From NCBI GenBank assembly GCA_000727475.1, contig KL647312.1, positions 620,001 to 684,000 on the forward strand: DNA of 64,000 nucleotides. The letters are read 5' to 3'. This stretch comes from Sarcocystis neurona (Eukaryota; Apicomplexa; Conoidasida; Eucoccidiorida; Sarcocystidae). Shown in pieces: positions 48,301 to 60,300 of this stretch; position 1 is the stretch's first letter, and the number at the start of each line of letters is the position of its first letter. The position numbers and the translations under genes are program-made. The notes beneath the pieces are model-generated. The model was not told the origin of the DNA, did no database searches, and saw only the letters and a list, made by a program, of their open reading frames with translations.

Positions 48301-51300
48301 AAGTGGACAGTTCGGCACGCGGCTCTTCTGCGACCTCATCTCTCGAGGCAGCAACAGCCGGTGCCTCAAAAACGCTCACATCAGTAAGATTTCCCCTCTT
48401 CGCACAGTCATGCCTTCCCGCCTCCCCCGTAGTGTCGCTTCGATTGCGCGTCCAGGAAGTGCTGCTGTTGTAGCCACTGCACGCGCCAGCCTCGTTACTG
48501 GTGAAGGTGCCCCAGCGCACTGGAGGAGCTCCTGGCACATCAGCAACACCAGCTGATGCCTTCAGCTGCTGCTCTTCGAGTTGTTCACTGCTGTTGTGAC
48601 CTGCTTGGAATCGCCGCATCGCAAGCTGCTGGTGACGCTTGTAGTTTGCCCTTTTTTCTACATCCACAAGCAGCCCCTCTCCAGCAGCTGCCTCGCATCC
48701 TTCACTAACTGACCCCCGTTCTCGATGGCTCTCGTGCCTCTGCTGCTCGACTTGGCGCTGCCGGAGTTGCTGCTGCGTTGGCGCCTGCGGGAATTCCCCC
48801 TGCTGCGTCCTACCGCTGCATCCTTGCAGATGTTTCTCTAGAGGAAGCAAGCTCATCAGAACCCCTTCAGATACAAAGGAGGTCTTTGCAGTCCGGGGTG
48901 CCACTGCTTCACGGTGTGTGGCTGGTGCTGCAGACCTTCCTGCTGCTTCTGCGCCTCCCGCTTCCAATACATGCAGGCGTGAACCAGCACCGCAAAAGAG
49001 TAGCTTTTCCGAGTCTTGTGACGAGGGCGCCGCTGCTTCCCGTGGACCGAAAGCCGCTTCAGTAAGGCAACGTGCACTGCAGACAGGAAAGTTACCGCCG
49101 CCTTCTCGGCACAGGTCAACACCCGGAGCAGTGCAAGGCGCTGCGATGCCTCTGCCGCTGAGTGGACAGCCGCAAGAAGAAGGTGCGTGATACACGAGAG
49201 CAGCAAACTGCGTGCACAAGCAACATGCGTTCCTTTCATCTAACTGCAGCGCTATCCCAGTTGACTCTGGAGCAACGCTGAATTCTTCATCGCATGCTAC
49301 ACCAAGAAGAGACACACCTTCAAAATTCGTTGGCGCCGACTTCATTGTCTTTGCGGATGCGAACGAGTCACCTGCTGCCCCCTCTGTTGGTGTTGTTGAT
49401 GACAATGGCCCACCCGCTGTCCGAACCGCTGCTGCGCTGTGCAAGAAAGTCAGTAGTACATCCGCTATTGCTGCTTCCATGCTGTCCGCCTCCCTCGCTT
49501 CAGGCCCTGCAATTGTGCACACGCCTCGCGTTCAGAAAATTGCTGACTCGTGCCGCTCGGCTACACACAAACATATATATACATGCATATACATATAACA
49601 TATATGTACATATATATATATAATTACATACGTGTGCGAGTGTCAATCCGTCTATGCAAGTGAATGTACAGCTGTGCATATGAACCCCCCAAAACGAAAA
49701 CGTTTCGTTGAGCCTGGGCGGAGCTGGATCGGATAAGCTTACACAGTCGTTTATAGCTCCTTCTCCATCTACCTATATGCAGACGTGCGCATACTTACAG
49801 ATATCTATAGATATCCATTAGAGCTTTATTATCATTATTCGATTATCATTGTTATTATTATTCAAGCCATACCTGAAGGCTATCCAGCACACGCACAGTG
49901 AGAGGATGGGTTTAACTTCATGTACACAACTGCTGCTAATGCTCCACCCGGTGCAACGCAGAGCGTGGATTACAACACAAGTATGTGTAAATATCTATTC
50001 ACATACAGACGTGGTTCCATTCCCGCCCCCACAAGGAAATAAGAGTATTAACCCGTACACCAGACGGATATTGATTGGGCTAAATTCAAGCCAGCGGCAG
50101 CACTGAGCGTCAATACTTTCTGCTACTTCTACTGCATCCTCTCACCAGAAAACACATACAAGCCGCTCACAGCGAGGCGCATACTGTTGTCGCAGGCTTC
50201 TTCCGGTTGTCTGTAATCCAGGCCGAGGGTCTCGTCGCCAGCTTCGTCCTCCCACTCGCTGCTGTGCGAGCCGTTACGCGTCACGCTGGTGTTGCTGCTC
50301 TTGCAGCTGCCGCTGGTGGTGCCGCTGCGATTGATCGAATTGCAGTTGGAACTCACAGTGCTCCTGCTGCTAGTTGTTCGGTCGCTAGTGATGAAATTGT
50401 TGCTAGTTGTGAACGTGCAGGTGCTGATCGAAAGGGTGTTGCCGCTGATTTTGTGTAAAGCAATTGGAGAACCAGTCCTTTCGCAAAGTCCTGCTTGCTT
50501 CTTTTGCAAGCAGCCGCCACCATCTTGCACCTGGTACTTTACAACGTTTTCTCGCAACTCCCGCTGTTGCACGTGTAGCGGCTCCAGCAAGTGCACTTTC
50601 GTGAGGCAGCGTAAGGGTGACGTGAAAGGAGGTGCCGTGCTTACCCGCTGTACGTATACTTGCACAAAATGACTGTGAAATGTTGCTTCTTCGTAAGGTT
50701 GGAAGCCGTCGAGCAATAGCTTCTTGTGTAAATGTGCAAGATGTGTCCTGACGATAACACCTTTCCCACGAAGGCGGTCCTGTTTGCGCAGCACGAGTAA
50801 AGCGACACCAGTCACCGCATGGGCTAATCCTACACAATGCCGAGATGCGTGAGCTGCGGCTACTCTCCCTGGCGTCATTGCTGGTGGAGGCGAGAGCTGA
50901 ACAGCTCCAGCAGGTGAAGGGTGGCGTCTGTTGCTCTTTGTGCTGCCAGCCACAGCAGAGGCGGTCTCTCTCAGCTTCCCTTCAAACGTCTTTGCCTTTT
51001 TATCTTCGCATCCGGAGCGGTCAGTCACCATGTCCTCCTGACTTTGCTTCTCCACCTTGTTTTTCTCAACCTTCGTTAGCTGTCGCAGCACGGATGACTC
51101 TGGTGACAGTAGGGCCGTCTGGCAGATACTGCGTCCTATCAGGCTTCGAGAGCCGCTCAATCGGGAGTACGTGGTGCTGAGTGGGTGGGTACTGTTACCC
51201 GTGTTGTTTCGCAAACAGCCACTGTCAGGATGTGTGACGACGCTCGGCTGCACGAAACTACTGCTGGAAGTCGTACTGCCATTGTCGATCGGACCACTGC

Positions 51301-54300
51301 TGCTGCCACGCAGTCTGGTGCTGCTGCTGGCGTGCTGCACGGCACTTTCGCGATGCAGCTCGTGGGGCCACAGTAGGGGCGGATACACATGCGCAATTAG
51401 ATGTAGCAGATAGGGTAGCACGAAAATTTTGCTGGTGAATGGTGCACTTTCAACACACACGTTGATAGCAAGCAACCGCAGCGTCGCTTCATCGAGCAGA
51501 AACGTCTCGCTATGAGGCGTAGCTACGTCCAAAGACAGTCGCCCCTGGAGCAGCGGCAGCCGCGTCACCAGGTGCCACGTTGCGACGGATCTGCAGCATA
51601 TGACACACCGCGAAGAATCACACTGTCATGCACCTTTGAGGCACATCACGTCTACAACAGCATCATCGAGCAGCTGCAGCCCAGAGCAGCAGCGGCTCCC
51701 GAGAAGCAATACCACAAGGCCAGGAGCTGCCGCCACGAAAATTCCCAGAGGTAAAACACCGTAGAAGCAGTGTAGGCATGGGCGATTCTTGAATAGGAGC
51801 AGTCGCAGTGCAAACATAGTCTTTACAAAATTTCATAACATCCCCAGTACCAGAAACGATGCTACGAGCCGGATGCGCAGGGGCAGGCAATCGCATACGG
51901 TTCCTGTGGAAAAGTCAGCACATCCGCCCCGCGAAAGCAACAACACTGCAGCAGTCTTATGTTACCCCAGCCAGTAAGCGTCAGCTCTAACACCCACAAC
52001 ACGAGAGGCCGAAGCAGCAGGCGATCCGGCAGTGACGCATGGACGGCACCGCGTCCAAACGTAAAGGCTCGTAGACCCGGCAGCTTCTGACGAATCCGTC
52101 GCCGCCACTCCAGCGCGCAAAAGCTCTCCAAATGCTGAAAGGTGTTTCTCGAGCAAGAATTCTACAAGCTGCAAAGATGTTCTTTAAGTAGGAATCTCTG
52201 ACTTATCAGTCGCAGCGACAAACGCATAGTGCCGCAAGAACTCGTAAGGGGCAATGCTGCTCAAACTGAGCTCCACACACAACACCATACCGACTGCGTG
52301 TGGCGTTTGCTTGGAGTATACGTACCCGATTGTCCGGTGCTGCGCGCGCTGTGCAGTGCACCGGGACAGGTGGTTCACGAACAACGTACGAATACTTCTG
52401 CCATTATGCCGACAGACTCCTGTCTAGCACATTTAACTTACAAGTACTAGAGACACGTGCAGCGCTCAGTATTCAGTTGCAATGCACGTAGGCAGCTGAA
52501 TTCACACTTTAAGCTCGCAGGCACGTCTGTACACGGATAGTACTCACCTTCTAGAGACTAGGTACGCACAGGATTAGGCTTCGTGCCTCACGGTGTACAA
52601 GCTGATACGGACGCACATACGGAGACGTAGGAGTGTGTCCGTACGCTTTTGTGGGTAGTCACGCATCCGCACACAATCCGCTTGCGTAGCTTCGGGCATT
52701 CGTTACGCCAAACAGCTATGTACCAATGCAGGAACATCCACCCTAGAAGAAAGCGGCGGCCGGGCGCATACGAGCACGCCCTTGTGTCGGGAGAAGCTGA
52801 CCTGAAAATGTCGTCACGGCTTTTGTGGTGAGCCTCAGCGAACGGCTGTAGCTTCCAAAAGGCGTTGACTCCCCCACTGATTGATAAAACTGCTTCCCCT
52901 TTTCGTGTTACTGCTGCCAGGGTTTCGGCAGTTGCATCCGCTGAACGCGTTGCTGCCGCTGCTGTACCGTGTCCCCTCTGTTCTCCGTTTTTAGAAGGAT
53001 AACCCAGCACAGCAGCGGCATTGCTTGCAGTCGCAGCTGCAGTGGCAGCGGCCGCTGCGGCAGCGACAACCGCAGGCTGCGACGCCAGAAGCTCCACTGC
53101 TGCGCTCTGCAGCAGGCCTATCAATTGCCACCCAGCATATCGCATGCAGACGTAATGGCGACTAGATGCCATCAACTCCCACCGCTGCCTCGCTGCTGCT
53201 TCTGCCTCGTGATGGCCTCTTACATTGCTGGCAGGCAGAAGATCTTCATGCAGCAACGGCAGGCGGTGGGTAACGCTGTGCCTCACGCAAATGGCATCGT
53301 CCTTTCCGGCTCCCACTTCGTCAGTGCGTGCACTGTTTACTCTACTTCGTGCAGCGTCTCCAGAGGTAAGTGACACTGCTGCTGAGTTCGCAGCTAGATC
53401 TTGTTGACTCACGCATCCCGCTGCCCCGGACGCGTCGCCACAGACGCCGGCCAGCAGAAGCGCCTTGAGGCTGCGTAGCATTAGCAGACGTATCAGAGAC
53501 GACAGCTGCTCTACACGCAGGAGGCGAGCGGCAACAGACACTGCCGGCCCATCCACTGCAAAAATTACAAACGAAGTTACTACACTTCGAAGCTCAAACG
53601 AGTACGCTGCCACTTGCGACACGGTCTGCTGTTGTTTGTCCGTTTGTCGCTGCCCGTGTTGCACGCTCTGTCTCGCACGTGTTTCGCAGCAGCAGGGCAG
53701 GTCGCTCTGCGTCGAGCAAGCAAAGGATCTCTCTGCCTCCAGTAGTCCATCCTCCCCAGCAACCACTTTTCCACTTCGCGTGCACTCCGCTGCTGGCTCG
53801 AAACTTCCTACCGCTGCTCGAGTTGTCTTCGCTGGTGCAGTGGCAGTTCTGCACACCATCGCTGTTGTTGGTGACGCGTCAGTCCACTTGGTGCGCGTTT
53901 CAGACAGCGCGTAGAAGCTTTTGCTTGCGAATGCATCAGCAAAGGAAGTGCTACTACTACGTCCCACTGAGGAGTGACCCCGGGCATTGCCTTCTTCCGA
54001 GTCTCTGCTGAGCGCGCCGCTTTCGCCCGAGCGGCTGCTGCTGTTGCTGCTACGTGCCTGCAGCAGCAGCAGACGCCGCAGCACATCGATGCCGCGGCGC
54101 GCGGGGCACCCCCCCTCCCGCCCTGTCAGTCTACTCACAGGGAGCGACACGCCTCTGTGGTTTGTTGGAGACGTCCGGTTACCACTGCCGAAGCAAACCG
54201 GGTCTGTTGTTGCAGTCACCCTACGTCGCGAGCAGCAGCCGGCGCGCTGCGCTTCCGATTTCGTCACCCGCTCCGCCGCGAGGTCCACTGTGTTGTTCCT

Positions 54301-57300
54301 GTTGTCACTGTTGCAGCTGCTGTGCAAGTTGCTGCTGTGGCCGTCGTGCGTTGCGGTGGCGAAGCCGGCAGCGAGCAAGCCGGGTGGGCAAACACGTACT
54401 ACCCACTCGCACCGCTGCACGATTTGCATTCGCTGTTCGGCCCGCCGGTGCTGCTCGCTCAAGTGTTCGGCTGCGGTGATGTCTTCACAAGAGCTGTGCG
54501 AAAAAGCAGCACCAGCAGCAGATTGTATGCGCGTTTCGGGCGACAAAGGGAACGCAACGGCATTCGTGATGCCTGCACTAGCGGTTGCTGCTTGGAATGC
54601 CGCCGTCAGAGGACAGAACCCTATAGAGATATCTTTTGTATGCACGCGTTCATTCGAAAAGGAGAGGTTTTCTTTAGCAACACCGTTAGGACCCGGCACA
54701 GAGTGACCGTCCGGGCGATTATCCTTGTTTGCGTCAGGTCCTGCAGCGGCTGACTGCATATCCGGCTGCGGCGCCATGACCCGTCGCTGCCACTGCGCCA
54801 GCACTCGTACAGCTGCCCGGTTCGCTTCTGTTGCAGCAACTTTCAGAAGGTAGGCATTCTTCCTCTCACGCTCGAGTTGGTGCTCCTTCACAGCTGCACA
54901 GAATCTGCCTGTCTGTTCGCCCGCGTCGACGGCAGTTCTTGCACGTCGTAGTCGACGTGTTGGCATAGCAGCAGCTTGTGTCTCGTCTCCGTCTGTTGCT
55001 GTCAGAGTTTCCAGAGGTGCTCCTGCTATTTCTGTATTTCGTGCCTTCGACAGCGCGTTGAACCCGAAGAGATGCAACAGCATGGCACCCAAGGCGTGTT
55101 GCACGCAGGCAAGCGAAGGATGGACGTAGTTGAAGACTCCGGCAAAAGCAGCAACGCCAGCAGGTTGGTTATGCAGCAACTGCAGCAGAAGAGGGTCACA
55201 CAGAGTGACGGCCTCCTGTTTAGCGTGAGTGTCGCCTACGATCACGTTCGGACGCTGCACGCGCTGCGGCGGGCAGCTGATGCGCTCAGCGGCGGCAGCA
55301 TCACCAGCAGGCAAGACTACAGCGCTGTAAGATGGAACGCACGCCTTGACGTATAACAGAGACGTTGAAAGTTCTGCTGATGCAAACGGTGTCAGATTGC
55401 TGCCGGGACGGTGGCAGTTATCGGTTACCGCGGTCAAATTACTACGACACGTGTCGCTGTTACCGTTGCTCACGCTACAGCTGCTGCCGACGACGCTGCT
55501 GCTGGCGACTGCGCAAGTGAGGCTGCTTTCGCCGCTGCTACTGCTACTGCTGTCCTGACATACGTGGTAAAGGCTGTTGCCATCAAAGTAGCCTTTGCTG
55601 CCTTGATGCATTCTGCAGCTGGACTCTGCGCTAATCGGAGTGTCAGGCGTAGGCTTGTCAGCGAATACGTCGTGTTGCGTGTCTTGTCGCGCGTCCCCCT
55701 GCTCCCTCACACGTTGCTGCTGAGACGTTACAACAAGGGTGGTAGCACGCAGGAAAGCGTGAAGCGCAGAGGACCCCAGGAAAGTACTACTTGACGGAGA
55801 GCAGCCGTTAATGCTATCGTCACCGAGCAGCCGCAGTAGTGCGCCCCGGAGCGCCACCTCTAGACCGTGATACGCGTGGGCTGTTCCTACTGGCACGTAG
55901 CGCGCGGTAGCGAGCAGCGCCGCAGGTAGGGTAGCAACAGCGGAAGCAGCAGCAGAAGCGGCTGCAGCCGTTGCTGCCGTCGCAGCCGCCGCGCTTGCTG
56001 CTACGGATGAATGGTCCTTAGCAGAAGGCCAGTAGGTTTCTGAAGCGTGGAACACATCCGCAGGGAACGCAGCATTCCACGCTGCATTTCCGATGTTGAA
56101 AGGAGAAGCGGGACCAAGGAAGATGCTTGACGTTGGCGAAGGCTGCTGCTGCGGCAGCAACAGCAAAGATCCGTGACTCGCCGAGGGCAAAGAAACTGGA
56201 GACCGCGCATCTGGTGACGCTGCTGGCAACACCATCAACGGCGGCGGGAGCCGGCCGCGGTATCTTCCTTCTTCAGCAGATTCCTGTAGTGCCGCTTCGC
56301 ACGTAGATGGTTCTTCTGTTGCATCTTCTGCTGCTGTCCCAACTGCCGCTCTTTGAGGAAGTCCATCTGATGATGCGCTTGACCCGGTTGCTGGAGCAGC
56401 AGCAGCAGCGGCGGCAGAGGAGGGAATACTGTCCGCCATCGCAGGAGGTCTAGCGCAGTGCATAACTGCAGCACGTAGTGCAGGGGCGGTCCATAACCAC
56501 ATTTCGAAAGCAGCCAGGATGGCAGGGAGATGAAGCAGTGAAAGCCCTAGCTTCCCTATTACAGACACGAGTGCAACACAAACTTCCACTAACGGATGCA
56601 ACTGCTCTGCGTGTTTGTGAGTGCTGGAGGTGCTGTTTCCCTGCGTGCAGCAGCAAGGAACCCTGCTTGTGGCAGCACAGGTGCCGATACTGCGCAGCAG
56701 TAGTAGCGCCCGCAGCGCCAGACGCAGCAGCCCTGTCCACAACCGTAAGAGGAGCTGCGTAACTGCTATAGCAGCGGCAGGATTGCAGGTGTTCCGTGGG
56801 AAGTTGTAGACAGTCACACCGACACCTGCACTCGTCTCTGGATTGTGGATGCCCTCCCTTTTGAAGTCGGCATGCGCCGGTTCTGCCGCGGTTGGAGCGG
56901 GGCTCTCGTACGCTGCGCCATGCGCTGCTGCCACTCCCCCAGGCCCACTGTTTGCTGGGGAGGACTGACGCGCTGAGCGTCCCTCCCCTGAACCACTTAC
57001 TCCAATCACGTGTTCCATAATTACACTTGAGCCGGAGCTCTCGACCACTGCAGGTGCTGTAGAAGTTGCGTGCAGCTCGTTGAGGACCGACGTCAGCAGG
57101 AGCAACACCGGTAGCAACGCATCTCGAACGTAGGGACACCAGCGAGTTAATAGAAGTGTGGGACGTCGGAAGGCACTCGGCAATAACCGGTCTCCTCCCA
57201 GCTGTAGCAGCAGCAGGCGCAGCGTGGCAGTGGCAGCATCGAGTGTAGGCTCCGTCTCAATACACAGCGCTGCAGCGTACGCATCATTTACTGCATTGTA

Positions 57301-60300
57301 GCTGGTCGGAGGTGGACAGCTGCTGCGACGTGACGTGCTAGGGTTCAGAGGAGTACCCTTCCGCAGCGGGGTGCTGTAGCTCTTCTTTCCTGTCCACGGC
57401 TCTTGCCAAGATGCCTCCTGTCGCTCCTGGTGCTGCTGCTGTGGAATGTACTGGTGCTTCTGCCATCGCTTTCCCTCCTCGGTATTGTCGGCGTCACTGC
57501 TGAAGGCCACGGTGGAACATCCTACAGTAGAAAAAGCGGAACTTCGTGTCTCTGCAGCAGTTTCAGCTGCTAATTTGGCACGCGTGGCTATGCAGTTTTG
57601 TTGATCTATAAGAAGCAGCTCTGCATTGTTCACTAATTGCTGCAGGAGTTCCTCGAGCATGTAGCAGAGTTCCTCGATCTGTCGCAGGCTTGCTGCAGCA
57701 GCTTCTATGGCTGGCTGTACAGACTGGCTGCGCAGCTCGGGCAGCGCAGAACTGTCTTGCGTCTCTCTACTCAACAGGTCAGCTGCCGCTGCTGCCAGCT
57801 CTACCGGCATCGGAGTTAACAACCGCACGCGGAGCTGCAGCAGCCAGCGCTTCGCCGCGTGAACCACCAGGAATGCAGCAACGTCCGCTGCTAAATTGCC
57901 AGATCGCAGGGCTGCAGGGACGTCAGTGGAGGCTACTTCACTGGTGGAACCTGAAGAGCCACCGTATCGCTGCCGCGCGTGGCAGACCTCTTGACACTCC
58001 CTCGCGACCAGCTGAGGCACCAGCACTTCTTTCCTAATTGACTGCAAATCATTTACGGTGACGAACAAGCGCTTTAGCTGTGCGCACTCAGGGAGAGTGG
58101 AGGGGATGTTTACGCTCTTATCCACGTTGCTAGTGCTGGTGGAGCAGTCGCAAGCGACCGCTGGCTGTGCGTGTAACTGCAACGCGGAGCGTGACGCAGC
58201 AGCGAGGACAGTAAGAACAGAACAGCCGCCAGGGCTGCACAACGCCGGTGAAACGAGCTCCGCTGAAAAGCATGTGAGACTGTCCGGAACAAGCAGGTCT
58301 TCAAGCAGGGCTCCCCAGTAGCTTGAATAACCCCTACCACTGTCGCCACCCTCAATGTCGCTGCTTTTTGTGCTACCGCTGCAGTTAGGATCGGTACCAG
58401 TGATGGTGCGTTTATTACTGGCGCCGCTGCTCACGTTGTTGCTGCTGTTACTGCAAAGCGTAGCTGCGTCACGCGTCAACGTGCTCCGTTCCCGTGGAGC
58501 TTTCTGTGACGCAGTAGCGCTGGCGCTACCAGGCAGCCGCTGAAGTGCACCCAGGAGCGCCTGCTGTCGTAACAGCATCATCTGCACAGAACAGTCGGCG
58601 AAGAAATGCTGTTTCGGAACAGCGCTTGTCTGTTGCATAACAAGTCGCAACAGAGCCCAGAAGTAATTATTTTCTTCTGACAGCGAAGAAACGCATCGTC
58701 CTCCATTGGACCAACCGCCTTCCAGACCGCAAGGGTAGCGGAGGCGGCTGCACTGCTGCTGCTGCAGCACAGCACGTATCTCTGTGGAAACACAAAAACC
58801 ACGACTGGTGCCGTCGTCGGTATTAGTCGACAGCATCCTGCTGCCAGCACTGTCTTCACCGGCTGTGACTGTGCCGGCCGCAGAATAGCCCCGGTCCCTA
58901 CTGTTGCTGAAAAGACGGGTTCTGCAGTGTGAACGAGGGGAACCTGAAGAAGCAGGAGAGTCCACGGCCGAACGAGTAAGCGCTGCTGCTGCTGCAGGAC
59001 GGCTCGTTGCGGCTGCCGCCTCAGACTCGGGGCGCAAGGGTTTCATACATACCTCTGCATCAGGATTCGGAGAAGGGACTGTGCCAGAGTATGGGAACAC
59101 GCTTTGTGAGATGCACCGCCTCGTCGTGGAAGTTGCTTGATCTCCCGATGGATGTGCGGGACCAGTTTTATCCTGCACCTGGACGGGACTAGTTTCTCCC
59201 AGCATTGCTCTGCCGCTGTAATCTTCGCCGCCGTTATTGCTGCTCGTTCGGTCGTCGCCATTCCTTGTTGAATTTCTCTCTGTGGCACTGCGGAGAAAAG
59301 GATCTACCCAGACGTCCTCTTGCTTCTCGAAGACTCCTCCATGCGCGCTAGCCCACCGCAGTTCAAACGTGAAGACTGCAGAAGCAGCAACTTCAGCCAT
59401 TCTTGCTGCTTCTGCTGCACAGGCTGCTCCTGCAGGAGAGACGGCAAACACTTGCGCTTCGAGAGGCGTGCACCGCTGCTGTCCCCGTAGCCACTCATGC
59501 GGCTGCTGCTCGTTGTAGAGCGATGCTTCTCCACCGCAACTGTCAATGCAGTGTCTCGCTGCGTCTTTGCACTGCATAAACTGTAGACGCTCGTCCTGCT
59601 CTGAAGCGCGCTGCCATGCCTGTATCACTTGCTGCCGCTGCAGGCCGCCCTGCTGCTTAGGCAGATCCCGCTGCTGTTGCTGCAGATTCTGTCCGTGTTG
59701 TTCTTGACTAACGTGCTGCCCGTCCACAGCTCGCACGCAGTGCTGCTGTTGCTGCTGCTCCAGCTGTGCTTGTCCGGGAAGGCCACCTGCTGCTTTACTT
59801 CGTAGAAGGCGCTGTACAAGCAGAGTAGCAGCGCCAGATTCTTCAAGCGCACCAAGAAGGAAGGAGGCTAGATCTTGCTCAAATGGTGCAGCAGCTGCAA
59901 GCCTGAGCAATAGCTGCACCAGCAACTCCGCTGGCAATTCGCTCACCCACGTAAGCAGCAGAAGACGCCCAGTAGCGCCTCGACATCGTCGCTCCGTCCG
60001 CTTCCCTGTAGCTCCTTCGCCGCATAAGCACAATAGTAACTTCCAGGCTTGCCGATGTAGCAGCCACGTCACTCCAGTTCCGTTAAGTTGCTGCAGCAGC
60101 GCTTCTCTGAGACAGCAACAGCATGACTGCCTTGCTAGTTTCTCAATATCACCTGCCACCGGTGTCCTGTTACGGGCGCCATATAGGGTATCACCAGGAG
60201 GCTGTAATGCACACGCGTGGGCACCTACAGTGGCCGTGGAGTAGGGGCGTGCCGCAGCTGCCTCGTACAGTTCCGTGCAGCGAGCATCAGTACCACAAGC

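Larger units (their letters stand above)
49507..50145 (-). other. Intron 4 of the HECT ligase gene, or an intergenic gap
   Basis: 639 bp, clearly AT-richer than its surroundings, with two microsatellite patches. Donor GTGAGA and acceptor CACAATTGCAG join exons 4 and 5 in phase (TCT G + GG CCT), which supports an intron. If this is instead a gene boundary, exon 5 contains an in-frame ATG a few codons in (MEAAIADVLLTFL). Confidence 0.55.
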
